Positions 49,226 through 60,480 of a stretch of DNA of 64,000 nt are shown here, piece by piece. The stretch lies in the NCBI GenBank assembly GCA_027625915.1, contig JANTQA010000051.1, positions 3,224,501-3,288,500 of the forward strand, written 5' to 3'. The notes beneath the pieces were generated by a model. The model was not told the DNA's origin, made no database searches, and saw only the letters and a list, made by a program, of their open reading frames with translations. This DNA comes from Anaeramoeba flamelloides (lineage: Eukaryota > Metamonada > Anaeramoebidae). The stretch's first letter is position 1, and each line of letters begins with the position of its first letter. The position numbers and the translations under genes were made by a program.

Positions 49226-49996
49226 GGTATTTTTTTTTGATCATATTAAAAGCTTATTTATTAATATTAAGTCATTTAAAAAATGTTATTTTCAATATGA
49301 GATTTATTATTCTCAAATTCAACTTTTTTTAAAATCAAAATCAAACTTTGATATCGAAAAACATATCCACTTTAACTTCAGAATGACTGCATTAATAAAA
49401 AATGTATGTTTATGCGATTCAATTTCAGAAATTTAAATATAAAACAAAATAAAATTTATATACATTCTTATTGAACATTTGATGATTTTTGAACGATATT
49501 ACCAACCAATAACAAATAAAAACGATTATTAGTTTTGAGAAGAAAAAAAATGCAAATTCAATGAATTTAGAGAGAATATTCTATTGATTTAAATCCATAG
49601 TCATATTATAATCATTTAAATGTTACACCTAAACTTTCCAAGATTAAAACTTCAAATTATACTAATATGTTGAAACAAGAAAGTCTAATATATCATTAAT
49701 TTTTTATTTGCGGAATTAGATAGAATATTCCAAATATTTCTATTGGAAATTGATGTTCAAATAAATAAGATAGGGATATATTAAAAATTATATATTATAA
49801 TTAATTACCAAATAAGGTATTTTTACTATACTAAAGTACCTTCTGTTTCAATAAAGAGAAAAATAGTTTCTTTTTACAGATTTGAACACATCAAAAATCT
49901 AAAATAGGTAAAAAAAAATCAAAATTTTTTATATTTTTCCAAAGATAATATTAAAACTTCATCCAACATACCTAGTATTAATCTTTTTATAAATAA

Positions 49997-50454
49997 CTGT
50001 TGAGAGAAAAATGTTGGACACAGAAAAATGTTTGGACAGCATTTTTAATTGGGAACATTACTGAAAATGATTTTTAATTTCAATCGTTTGTGAAATAACT
50101 AAAGAAAATAACAATAATATACTTATTAGAATAAGGATTAATGTAATTCTACTTTTTCAAAACCTTATCTCTGATAATCTAAATCAAGTTTAAAAATTAC
50201 CAATTTCAGAATTAATAGTAAACTTTACTAGAACTTGGATTTTTGTTAAAATTACATGATCTACTTTAGTTATCAACCATTCAAATGAGTATACTACAAA
50301 AACCACAGATTAATGAACTTGTAACACCTTTAAACCTGGATTTATATAAAATTCACCTAGTTATCAATAGGATTTGATTTTCAATTTCAGTAATGTTCTC
50401 AATTAAAAATGTTGCCCAACCATTTTTCTGTGTCCAACATTTTTCTCTCAACAG
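49997..50454 (-). mobile_element. Family B non-autonomous DNA transposon, copy 2 (458 bp)
   Basis: Collinear with copy 1 (690-1148) in opposite orientation. It has the same ends (CTGTTGAGAGAAAAATGTTG and complement), and TAA directly repeated at 49994-49996 and 50455-50457. High similarity along the whole length suggests fairly recent movement compared with the other families. Confidence 0.85.
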
Positions 50455-50457
50455 TAA

Positions 50458-52871
50458 TCATTTTTATCCAAAAAAAAAAAAAAAAATAGATCCAAGGTAA
50501 AACTAACTATTTATATCTTTAGACATAAGACCATTAGTGCCTAGGGTTAAATAAAACTTTAAAATTATTAGAGTATCTGTAGAATTCATTTAGAACTCAA
50601 AAATTACCCTTATAATCAAATTTCAGTTTTATTTAGTTTTAAATTCCCTAAATTGAAATATATATGTATACTATTATTGAAGATCAATGAAAATACTTAA
50701 AACTTTCATAATTCTTGATTTTATTCTTTTTCTTAAATATTTTATATATGTATAATAAAAGTTCGAATATGATTTTAAAATGATAATTAATTTATAAAAA
50801 TTGAATTTCTTTTACAGATCCATCTTAAATTGATTTTATTTTCGAATCTGAAATCATTTCAATTATAGTCTGACTTTTAAAACCATTTTCATTCCGAAAG
50901 AATTTTCCATTTATATAAACCTAATAAAAAAACTTAATTTATTTTTGATAATAAATTCAATAAATTGAATTCCATAAGTACTAATTGTAACTTATATAAA
51001 ATGTTATGCGATTATATATTATTATTAACTATACTTTAAAAATTAAATCAAAATCTATTTACTTTATCATGAATCACAAATAAATTCCAAATAGAATCTA
51101 ACACTAGAAAAAAACAAATTCTGCCACAATTAAAGAATAAAGTCAGTACCACTTTTACTACCCAAAAAATTTCCAAATTTAGGTATATTGGTTTGAAAAA
51201 ATTATTTTCGATATTGTATCCCCCAAAATAAAAAAATTTTTTAGATTTTGGTATTTTTTAAACCTCAAAAGTGCATGTGGGTATATTTAATAATAAGTAA
51301 AAATAGATCATCACAATAATTTACAAAATTGTGACTTTTATTTTTTATTATTTTATATTGTACAAAAAGTATTTCATTTCATTTTTTCTTCTTTTTCATT
51401 ACAATAATAGAATCCCAAAAATTTGTATTTAGCTGGTCAAATAAACTTTTGAAACATGATTCAAAAAAGGATGGCTGAGAAATAAAATAGATAATTGTTG
51501 AAACAGGGATATTGTATATTGTTATCCATTGAATGGGAAGGTAGAGTAATTTTTCAGGATCTAACTGGGATCAACTTTAGAAAAAAAAAACTTCTGACTA
51601 TTCCGATTTAAGCATTCTTTTTATGTAATGTGAAGAGAAGAAGCGAATATCAAAAAAAAAAAAAATGAGGGATTAACAAAGAATTTTAGTATTTATATTT
51701 CTATACATTTGTTAAAATGAAATAGACTTAATTTTAAAAAACTATTTATAATGGTTTTAATCAAATTATTATTTTTTTTTCAAACCTAAACTAAAAAAAA
51801 TAATAAAAAAAACCATTTTTTTCTAGGATTATTTAGATTGATTATTTCTCGAAAAAAGATCTTTGTTTGATGATACTCAATTAATTATGAGTATTATTAT
51901 CCCCCCCCCTTTTTTTTTTTTTTTTTTTTTATATTTTTTTCTTTTTCATGAATTAATGATTAAGTTATTTGCTTTAAAGTCTCTGAATATATAAAAAATT
52001 GAAGATATGGATGGATAGAAGAAATGTGAATTTTTCAAAAATTTTAATTAACCAGCTATTTTTTTTATTAAAAAAAAAAAATAGAATTCAAAAGGTGTTG
52101 TTATTGGTTAGTGACATTTAATTTGAGAGTTTAAAGAGTTTAAAGAAAATAACTTTTTAAAAATGCTGTAATTTAGATCAATTAATTTTTTCTGTTGAGA
52201 GTTATTACTTTAAATAAATTTATTAGAATTTAAAAATTTGTCTCTTTAATGATCTAAAAAAAATGACAAAAAAAACTTTTCAGAATTTTTGTTTTGTTTT
52301 AATTTTTTTTTAATTCATTTTTTTTCCTTAAAGATCGTCATATTTCAACAATTAATAACTCACATAATTTGACAAATTATTTCAAAAATTGCAAAATATT
52401 TTACAATCTGGGTAATTAAAATCTCACTCTATCAAGAAAAATATATTGTTTATTTTCTTAACATTTTACAAATAACAAAACTTATAAAAAGGATTTAAAG
52501 GTTTTTGATAATTCATTTAACATACGAAGCCAACTTAGTTACATCTGTAGTATAATATCAGGATACAATATACTGAGAGCTAATGATGTATCTGAAATGA
52601 ATTTTCCATTGTTCTAAAGATCTATTTTATGGGTAAATTAAACCAAATTTTAAAAGAATCATTTGGTAAACCTTCAACATTTTTTCATTTTCGAGATAAT
52701 CCTGAATAAAAAAAAAACGAAAAATTAAATCATAAAAATTTGAGGTAAAAATTGAATTGTTTGGTATTTATTTATTTCGCACAATTAATGCAATAAAGTT
52801 GTGGTTTTATATAAAAATTGAAATTTATATGAAATTCCCCCAAAAAAAAAAAAAAAAATATTTTTAAGCAA
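50458..52871. other. Non-coding stretch
   Basis: No gene is recognised. A diverged, shortened family A relative may lie at about 51142-51280 (GTCAGTACCACTTTTA, with a weak inverted partner). A C8 run followed by about 22 T stands at 51902-51930. Confidence 0.4.
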
Positions 52872-53776
52872 TTAATGAATTGAAGTTTTACAAAGTGGGC
52901 ATTTTGAACTAAATTCAAACCATTTGTCAATACAACTATGAGGTTTATAGAAATAAAAGCATATAAATAAAATTTTGAAATTTATGAACAATTCAAACAT
53001 TTTAAAAAACTGTTAATTTCCAAGAAATAAAGAGTGAAAAAAATGTTTTACTGTGTATGAAATATATGTAAACAAGGAAGAGTTTTCAATTCTTCATTAT
53101 TTTGATAATCCATTAAACAAATAGTGCATGATTTAATTTCGTTAGGTAGTCTACTTTTATTAAATAATTGTGTAGGCAAGTTCTTTGACGTGATTTTTGT
53201 TTGCCTAGCTTGTTGTTGGATATTATTTCTTCTTCTTGATCTTGTTGTAATAGTGTTTGTGTTTGTTACTCCTGAGCCTGTTTCTGTTTCTGTTTCTGTT
53301 TCTGTTTGGCTTTGGTTTTGATAAAGTAATTCAATTTCGGAATCTTCAGAACCCTCAGATTGATCTTCTTCAGACTCTTCATTATTTTGCATCTCTTCGT
53401 CTGTTTCTTCTTCAGATTGATTATTTGAATTTTCTTCTGAAAGGGAATCAGAACCAACAACAAAACCAGAAAGATCACCATCTTCGCTACTGGTATATTC
53501 TATTGAAGAAGGATCTGAAGTTGATTCTGATGTATTTGTATTTGTATTTGAATTGGAATTGGAATTTGAATTTGAATACAGAATCTCAATTTCAGAATTT
53601 GAGGAATTGTTTATTAATTCATTTCCAATATTTTCATTATTTTGCAATCCTGTATCGAATTCTGACTGTAGCTTTCTAGCAAACTCTTCGTCATTGATTT
53701 CTTGTTGGAGCTTTTGTGCAAAGACTAGATCATTAACGTTTTCATTATTTGCTTGAGAATCAGTAAAATTCATCAT
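52872..53776 (-). CDS. RING-H2 E3 ubiquitin ligase with acidic, Ser/Asn/Thr-repeat middle (two exons)
   Basis: Exon 1 runs 53776 to 53052 and exon 2 runs 52935 to 52872 on the minus strand, encoding 262 residues. Exon 1 alone would end in a half RING. Splicing 53051-52936 (GTAAAA...CTCATAG, 116 bp) completes it: C217, C220, C235, H237, H240, C243, C254 and C257 form a C3H2C3 RING-H2, with HCIDKWF supplying the conserved Trp. This is direct evidence for the intron. N-terminal residues 14-42 contain two similar helices, LVFAQKLQQE and EEFARKLQSE, like the LAxxLQxEE ubiquitin-binding-type motifs found in some RING proteins. The middle is acidic and low-complexity (Asn/Ser, Asn/Thr and Glu/Thr repeats). 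Known: RING-H2 domains recruit E2 enzymes. Substrate unknown. No membrane segment. A few basic residues (TRSRRR) could aid nuclear import. The CDS ends 3 residues after the RING. Confidence 0.88.
52936..53051 (-). other. Intron of the RING-H2 gene
   Basis: A phase-2 intron of 116 bp with GTAAAA at the 5' end and CATAG at the 3' end on the minus strand. Its removal restores the last three zinc ligands of the RING, which makes it the best-supported intron in the window and a model for splice sites here. Confidence 0.88.
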
Positions 53777-53829
53777 TGGAAAAAAAACAATAAAAAAATT
53801 AATTCAAATTTTAATTGTGAAAAAAAAAA

Positions 53830-54165
53830 TGAAATTTTATTTTTGTAGCAATATTTTGTCCCAAGGAATAGTTGCCAAATGACTGTTGTGAAATATTTGT
53901 GTTTGGATTTTTCTTTTCTGAATAACTCTTGTTTAGGGTACTTATTTTGGCTAACAAGATCAAATTCAAAACTTCGTACTTGTTGACGTATTTTTTTTGA
54001 AATTTTTTTTTTTAAAAATTTGAGTTTTGTTTTTGTTTTTGTTTTTATTTTTGTTTTTGTTTTTGTTCTTGCTCATGTACTTGCCCTAGATCTTATTTTT
54101 GCTCTACTATTTGTTCAAGAATTTTAATGGCTTCAAATTCTGTTTTACGATCCTGAATTTCATTG
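53830..54165 (-). pseudogene. Possible decayed coding remnant upstream of the RING gene
   Basis: On the minus strand, GATCGTAAAACAGAATTTG opens DRKTEFEAIKILEQIVEQK, then TAA, then DLGQVHEQEQKQKQK, TAA again and KQKQKQNSNF. After a shift comes a 57-codon open stretch (KYVNKYEVLNLILLAKI, SFGNYSLGQNIATK). Both TAA stops sit where CAA (Gln) would continue a Gln/Lys repeat. The pieces read like one degraded gene, or poorly modelled exons, in the RING gene's orientation. No family is recognised. Confidence 0.3.
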
Positions 54166-54423
54166 CAAAAGGTTTATTAATCGAAAAAAGAGAAAAAATA
54201 AAATCTCAAACCAAAATCTTAATTTTGTGTGAAATTTCAAACAATTTTTTCATTTTTTGATGTTTCTTTTTGAAAAAATTGCGGTGTTATAATAAAGCAC
54301 AAATTAATTTAATCAACTTTAAAGACAATCTGATTGGAGGTAAATCATTTAACAAAAAAGTTAAAGGCTAAATTTTTATTGAATTCTCTAACCCACAAAA
54401 GTGTCTGAGAAACAGACTCTCTG

Positions 54424-55379
54424 TGAAGGGACTAATGTCACCTTGTATTTCTCTAGAATCAAAGTATATTTTAATTCGGTGTAAATGATATTAGTGAACC
54501 ATAGCATAAATGACTCTAAAAAATCAATGTTAAATCTTATTAAACTTTAAATTATAATATTTTTTACAAGATCACTATTACAAAAGTTGTATTTTCGAAA
54601 TTTTTTTTTTAAATTCTTTTTTCAAATCTCAAAATAGAAACTCAAAATAATAATATTATGGTATTTAATAATTCATCTTTAGAACTTCCAAAAGTAACTA
54701 TTTTTTTATAATTTTTTAATTTCAAAGATTTAACTCAATAATGATCAACATAAAAACCTAAAGACTGATTTAATTTTGTTAATTTTTTCTATAAAGTTAA
54801 TTGTAATACAGTCAGTTCCACTTTTAAGGCACAAACTTTCAACGAAATTTAAGGCACACAAAAAATCCCAAATTAAGGCACAAAATTCAGATTCTAGTAA
54901 AAATAAATTGTAAAAAAAAAAAATTACAAATTTTGTTCCTTAATTTGAGATTTTTTTGTGCCTTAAATTCCGTTAAAAGTTTGTGCCTTAAAAGTGGAAC
55001 TGACTGTATCAATATATTTCCAAGATTTCAGAAATACTGGGTATAAAAAATCTATTCTTTAAATATTTAATTTTTTAACAACTAATCTACATTTCACCAT
55101 AAATTTTTGAAAGATATTTTGCAACTTTGGAGTCTAAATATGTATAATTCAACATTTAAATTGGTCGCAAAATATAGTTTTTTTTCTGAAATTCTTTGGG
55201 TTTGATTACTAATACAAAGGATTATTTGTAATTTTTGAGATCGAAAAATTTTATAATTTTACTTGACTCATGGAATTTTGGAGAGGCTTTTGAACCATGG
55301 CATACAAATTTTATTTACACCGAATAACAACATACTTTGATTTTAGACTTCTCTTTGGTAGAAGATAATCCCTTAAAGA
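54424..55379 (-). mobile_element. Family H element, copy 2, interrupted by a family A insertion
   Basis: Reverse-orientation copy of H with both inverted ends visible: GAAGGGACTAATGTCACC with ATTTTAATTCGGTGTAAAT on the left, and the complement of TTAAGGGATTATCTTCTACC with TTATTCGGTGTAAAT on the right. The interior matches copy 1 in reverse, split by the 198-bp family A element at 54809-55006. Without the insert it is about 757 bp. Confidence 0.65.
54809..55006. mobile_element. Family A palindromic MITE, copy 5 (198 bp), nested in family H
   Basis: The best-preserved copy. Ends CAGTCAGTTCCACTTTTAAG and its exact complement, then GGCACAAACTTTCAACGAAA in inverted form, with TA at 54807-54808 and 55007-55008. 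Near-perfect arm pairing indicates it is younger than its H host. Confidence 0.88.
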
Positions 55380-56004
55380 TAAAAGAGTTTTGTAAAATTT
55401 ATTGGTAATTACTTTTTATTGAAGATTCGATTTGACTTTATTTTAATATAAGGTTATCAAATTTTAATTAAAAATTCTATGTCCAAAATCAGTTATAATG
55501 GATTTTAGAAATTAAATTATTTTTATATAAATTTGGATATTTACAACTTTTTTTTACTTTTTCCTTTTTTCCTTTTTTAGATTAATAACTAATTTTATTT
55601 TAACAAAATATTTTTTTAGCAAATTCAGTATACAGTAACTTGGGAAAAAAGTAATGTTTTGATGTTACATGAAGAGTAAAAAAGATTTTTGAAAAATACT
55701 ATTGATTTCAATTGAAATGTTTTTTGGATATCCAATTGAAGATTAAAATAAAGATTGTTGTTTTTTTCAATGGTATTCTAATTAATTAAGTCTATCAATT
55801 TTAGAGAAAATTTAATTAGTTATTATTTTTATTCTGTACTGATGTAAAAGATTCCCTGGACTGTGTTTTATTTACTTTTTTCGTCTTGTTTCTTAAAATG
55901 TTAATAATAAAAAATTATTTATATTTGAAAATTATTGTTTGGATTTGATAGAAATAAAGTTCAGTTATGCCTAAAAATTGAATATTTTGGAATTTTTTTC
56001 TTGA

Positions 56005-56043
<39 letters not shown>

Positions 56044-57241
56044 ACTTGTTTATTATTTGATAATTACAATTTTAATATTAAATACATATTTGATTTGTAT
56101 ATCTTTATTCACTTGAATGGATCTCCAAAAAATGTAGAAATCAATAAAAAAACACAAATAAAAATTTGATTCTTAGAGCAAATGAGATCTATTAACCCCA
56201 CTCAGGCAACAATAAATAAATTAATAATATTCATGAATTACGAGTCATAATAGAAAAGGGTAATAACATTTAAATTTTATAATTAGAAAAAAAAAAGTAT
56301 TGGCTCATATAGGCTCCAAATTTCTAAGTTTTTTTTGAAAAGTTTTGTTATCATTTAAAAATCTATTTATTTTCTAATCAAAACAATAATTAAAAAATAA
56401 AAAAGAAAGGTAAAAACTATTTCCCCCAATTAAAAAGAATATGGACCAAATTAAAGACTTAAATTGATATTTTAAAATTTTAGCAAACCCATAATCTTCT
56501 TTTTTTAATTTCAGAAAGAAAAAAGAAAATTTAAGAAAACATTGTTTTATTTCTTGAATTAAATAAAAAAGCATAAAGATGAAAAAATAATTAATAAAGC
56601 AAAGTTTTACTTTCATAATCAAAAAAATAAATTCTACAAATTAACTAAATAATTATTTAGTATTTCTGATAAGAAAAAAATAAAAACAAAATCATAAATT
56701 TAAGGAATCATTATTTTAACCTCTTTAGCTTTAAAAATATCAATTATTTTTATATGAAGCAACCCATTTGATAAAGAAAAATAAAAAATTTATATTAAAG
56801 AATCAATACAAATGAAAAACAACAATAAAAAATATCTATTTTGTATTCTTTCAAATATAGATTCATTATTTATTTTGTTCTTGATGAACGATAACCAAAA
56901 TTATGATTTTTAGAAAAAAATATAAAACAAACATTGGAAATTTGGAAAGTGCGGCCAAGTGTTTTAGATTGCATTACTTTTCAGATATTTTTAAAAATAA
57001 ATTAAAAGCAATAGTTTTACTCTATTCTTTCTTAAAGTACCCAATATAACAAATACTTTTTGGAATAAGAATTATAAGTATAAATTTAATTGGAAACATA
57101 CAATAAATTACTAAAATAAATATTATTAATATTATAATTATTTACATTTAAAAATTGGAAAAACACCAATTTTAATCACCAAATATAAATTATATAATCT
57201 TATCACTTAAAACAATTTATACATTTTTGATTTCTATTTTT
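55380..57241. other. Non-coding stretch
   Basis: No gene is recognised. It holds a (TA)n run at 56010-56042. A segment near 56835-56905 resembles part of the insertion at 59727-60061. Confidence 0.4.
56010..56042. repeat. (TA)n microsatellite
   Basis: An alternating TA run of about 33 bases. Confidence 0.9.
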
Positions 57242-57616
57242 CTAAATAGTTAATTTATAATTCGTGATTATATCTACAAAATTGCCCTTGAAAAAACCCC
57301 CAATTAATCCAGTCTTTCTGATCCTTGTCACTAAAATAACAAAAGCTAATAAATTTAAAAAAATATATGTTATTTGTAAAAAATGAGATCTTTCCTCGAG
57401 ATAAAAATTTTTTATTTTTTTCTTTTCATATTCAAAAATAATATTTTTAAAATGATAATTATGTACTAGTATATTTGTTAAACAAGACCGACTTCTAATT
57501 TTAAGGAAAAAATAGAGTAATAAAGAGAGACAACCAAAAAAGGTAAAATATTGATTGTTTATTGCATATTTAATTGGGGATATTATGTGATAAATGCAAG
57601 AGAATTTTTGAGTCAT
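57242..57616 (-). CDS. Possible small membrane protein (124 residues)
   Basis: An ATG-to-stop frame of 124 codons, longer than expected by chance for this base composition. Two hydrophobic segments are visible, about residues 23-40 (FTFFGCLSLLLYFFLKI) and 79-97 (ITYIFLNLLAFVILV), separated by a basic/acidic loop, with a Gly-rich stretch GLIGGFFKGNF near the end. No family is recognised. It could be a real two-pass membrane protein, one exon of a larger gene, or a chance frame. There are no neighbours that hint at function. Confidence 0.35.
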   Translation of the reverse strand: MTQKFSCIYHIISPIKYAINNQYFTFFGCLSLLLYFFLKIRSRSCLTNILVHNYHFKNIIFEYEKKKIKNFYLEERSHFLQITYIFLNLLAFVILVTRIRKTGLIGGFFKGNFVDIITNYKLTI

Positions 57617-58176
57617 TTTTCTCTTCTAGAAATTTCAATACCTTTGCTCCGGATTAAAGTATTTTCTGGATTTTAAAGTCAAATAAACTTTAAGGAATTA
57701 CTTTTACCTTAATAAAAACTCGATAAGTTCAATGGTTTTTAAAGTAGAGTTATAAGATTTTAACAAGGAGATCTGTCGTAAAAATATATTATATAATAAT
57801 TTATCAGCATTATGTATTTGTTGAAATCAAAAACATAAATTTTGTCAAGGATAATTTAACTGAGGTGTTTAATTGTATTCAACAAAATTCAAAACTATAT
57901 AGTGAAAATATTAAAAAATCAAAAAAAAAAATGTTTTTCTGTTTATCAAGGTAGTTGGTTTAAATTAAAAAGTTTGAAAGACTTATATTGAAATTCATAT
58001 TTTATCCCCTCCTTTTTACAGTTCTTTCAAGTTTAATAAGTCGACCCTATTTTCAAAAATTTCCAACAATGCTTGGATTTTTTCCATTAAATTGAAATCA
58101 TTTTTTGACTTTTTATTCCCAATAAATTTTTTTCTTTACGAAGCAAGAAAATAATTGTCATCAACAAATTACAGAG

Positions 58177-58809
58177 ATGACCAATGAAATAAAGCTTTCA
58201 GAGAACCAAATTGAAAATTTAGAAATGCTTCTTACACAAATAAGGAATGTAAAAACGATTGGTAAAAATCTTTTGGGAACAAATTTCTTTGAACTTTCAA
58301 AGCCCTTTTCAGAAATTAGTTTGAATGTGACAAATATTGACAACAGCCACCAAAGCGTGAATGAAAACTTAACAGATCTCCAAAAGTCTGTCAAAAGGGA
58401 TGGGATTGTCATGAAGAAAACGTTACGGCCTTGGTGGCAAAACTTGAGTGGCTTATTAAAAGAACCAAACAACCAATTGGGTGTTTCTCTGGATCAGATC
58501 GAAACGGTGTCTAAACAATCAAAAGATATTCTCGAACAAGTCTTTAACTTTAAAACAAAAATTGAACAAATTTTTAATGATTTATTAAAGGAAACAGAAC
58601 AAATAAATAAAAAACTGGCATTACAAAAACTAAAATCACAACAACTGGAAAACAACTGGAACCAATACAGAGAAAAGGTTCAACAGTTAATACAATTACA
58701 AAAAGAAACCGATCGAAACCAACAAATAATTAATTCAAGACATGTCGAAATACAAGAAAAGGTTTATAATTCAATTTTTGACCAATTAATCGAACAAGAT
58801 GAATACTAG
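58177..58809 (+). CDS. Coiled-coil protein of unknown function (210 residues)
   Basis: A clean frame from ATG 58177 to TAG 58809, with an upstream in-frame stop at 58123 and no other Met between, so the start is well placed unless a spliced exon exists (an ATTACAG lies just before the ATG). Composition is less A+T-rich than the flanks. The protein is almost entirely helical and polar with heptad-like Leu/Ile spacing. Residues 7-30 and about 115-205 are strong coiled-coil candidates (IEQIFNDLLKETEQINKKL, KVQQLIQLQKETDRNQQII). A less helical centre contains KTLRPWWQNLSGLLKEP. No catalytic motif, membrane segment or signal peptide. The size and form resemble small subunits of tethering, kinetochore or Mediator-type complexes, but I do not recognise it as any of these. 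Confidence 0.75.
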   Translation: MTNEIKLSENQIENLEMLLTQIRNVKTIGKNLLGTNFFELSKPFSEISLNVTNIDNSHQSVNENLTDLQKSVKRDGIVMKKTLRPWWQNLSGLLKEPNNQLGVSLDQIETVSKQSKDILEQVFNFKTKIEQIFNDLLKETEQINKKLALQKLKSQQLENNWNQYREKVQQLIQLQKETDRNQQIINSRHVEIQEKVYNSIFDQLIEQDEY

Positions 58810-59726
58810 TGTGAATTCATTTTAGTGAAAATTACCAAATAACCCTTAACCATTTTCTTGTTTGCTTAACAAATATAAATTGTGATTTAGAAATTTTTTT
58901 TTCTTTTGTTTCTTGCTTTTCTTCCTTTGTTTTGTCAAGATTTAACGAAACTTTTCAAAAAAAGATACTTGAAATAATTAGCATGTTTTCAAAGGAGTCT
59001 GGAAATTTTAAACAATTCAACAAGCAATGGATTTATTAGAGACATGGAATGAGACTTATACAATGACAATGTTGGTATCTGGATTTTAGTTGTGAAACAA
59101 AATGCATTTTTATTTTGATTTCTATTATTTACTTTCCTTCCCCAAGACATTTAATTTTGTTATCCCCCCTCATTGTCTTATAGGCAATCAACTTTTTTTA
59201 AAGAAAGTTAATATATAAATTCATTATCCTACGCTGTCCAAGTCGAAATTCTTCAATGTGTAACTTTAAGAGAGGAAGAAGATAAGAAGATGAAACGATT
59301 TTTTTTGGTGTTTAAAAATTCAATTAAAAGTGAGTTAGAATGAATATTTTCAAATGAATTTTAATATAATCCAGTTATTAAGGGATTAAAGTCTACCAAG
59401 AAAAAGTCTAAAATCAAAGTATGCTGTAATTGGGTTTTAATTATATTAGTTCTTCATGGCTTAAATGTCGATAAAATTTTTATTTGTAAAAGTAGTTCCA
59501 ATTTGTTGATTTCTTCAATTCAAAAATGATCATAGTATTAGTAAAAAAATCACAATGGATTTTATGAAACAGATCTAAATTTTGAAGACAAATTTAAAAC
59601 CTGAATCATCATTATGCAGACTCAAAGTTGCATAATATTTTTCTCCAATTTGTTACGAAATGTAGATTAATTGCTAAAAAAAATCAATTTTTTTAAAAAA
59701 ATAAATAGTTAATTAATAGATTTTTT

Positions 59727-60061
59727 ATTTATGGGACTGCTCATTCTATAAAGAAAATCGATTAATTTGGATTAAAGATTTAATTCAAATTAACAAAAAT
59801 AATAAGCATATATCTTTGATATTATTCGAAATAAAGACTCATTGTTTATTTTATCATTAGTTAATGATAAAGAAAATTATGATTCTTTATTGAGATTTCT
59901 AAACAAAAATTTAGAAATTAGGGAATAGTGCCTAGGTTTTCCAGGATTCAAAAGAATAGAGAAAAATCTTTGATTTTACTCAATTCTTTTAAATTCTGGA
60001 AAATCTAAAGGCAGTAAGAGGAAATTGATTTCCTCCCTTCAAAATAAATAAAAAAAAAAAA
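59727..60061 (+). mobile_element. 335-bp insertion with 14-bp target duplication and A-rich tail
   Basis: TTAATAGATTTTTT occurs at 59713-59726 and 60062-60075. Family H copy 1 is uninterrupted at this point, so this is a real insertion. The insert ends in AAATAAATAAAAAAAAAAA, as in target-primed retroposition (SINE-like). It contains the G hairpin 59937-60003. No promoter boxes of the tRNA-derived kind are recognised. Confidence 0.5.
59937..60003. repeat. Family G hairpin, copy 2
   Basis: TTTTCCAGGATTCAAAAGAA paired with AATTCTTTTAAATTCTGGAA-type sequence, inside the 335-bp insertion. Confidence 0.7.
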
Positions 60062-60480
60062 TTAATAGATTTTTTGACAAATTATTTCTGTAATATTTGA
60101 ATTATATTGATGTTACAATTTGTTTTATAAAAAGGAAACAAAACTAATCAGTCTTTTGAGTTTTTATGTAATTTATTATTGAGTTAATCTTGAAAAAAAA
60201 AAATTGTCAATATAGTTACATGCTGAGGTTTTCAATATTGATTTCTAAATAATGTAATACTATTAAATTTTGGTTTCTATTTTTAGATTAGGAAAAGTAA
60301 AAAAAAAAAAAAAAAAAGTTCCAATATAAAATTTTTCATAATTATGATCATTAGTAAAAAAAAAACAATAATTTATTTTTCAATAATATTTTAAATATTG
60401 AAAAAATACCCGATATTACCATAACCCCTGACAATATTTTTAATTGTTAATATTAGGAAAGATGTTATGATTGCTAAATA

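Larger units (their letters stand above)
59378..60480 (+). mobile_element. Family H element, copy 3, interrupted by a 335-bp insertion
   Basis: Begins TTAAGGGATTAAAGTCTACC with AAAATCAAAGTATGCTGTAA, then follows copy 1 (ACTCAAAGTTGCATAATATT, TTATTGAGTTAATCTTGAAA). It is split at 59727-60061. The right end is diverged, so the boundary is approximate. Confidence 0.55.

Noticed and set aside
53257-53679. 140-codon + strand frame over the RING gene
   Set aside because: It is the complement of the repetitive acidic region of the RING-H2 gene, whose zinc ligands prove the minus strand is coding.
56949-57000. GTGCGGCCAAGTGTTTTAG, resembling the D-arm of a Leu/Ser tRNA
   Set aside because: No anticodon stem, TTCGA T-loop or acceptor pairing could be found nearby. 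No tRNA gene was recognised anywhere in the window.
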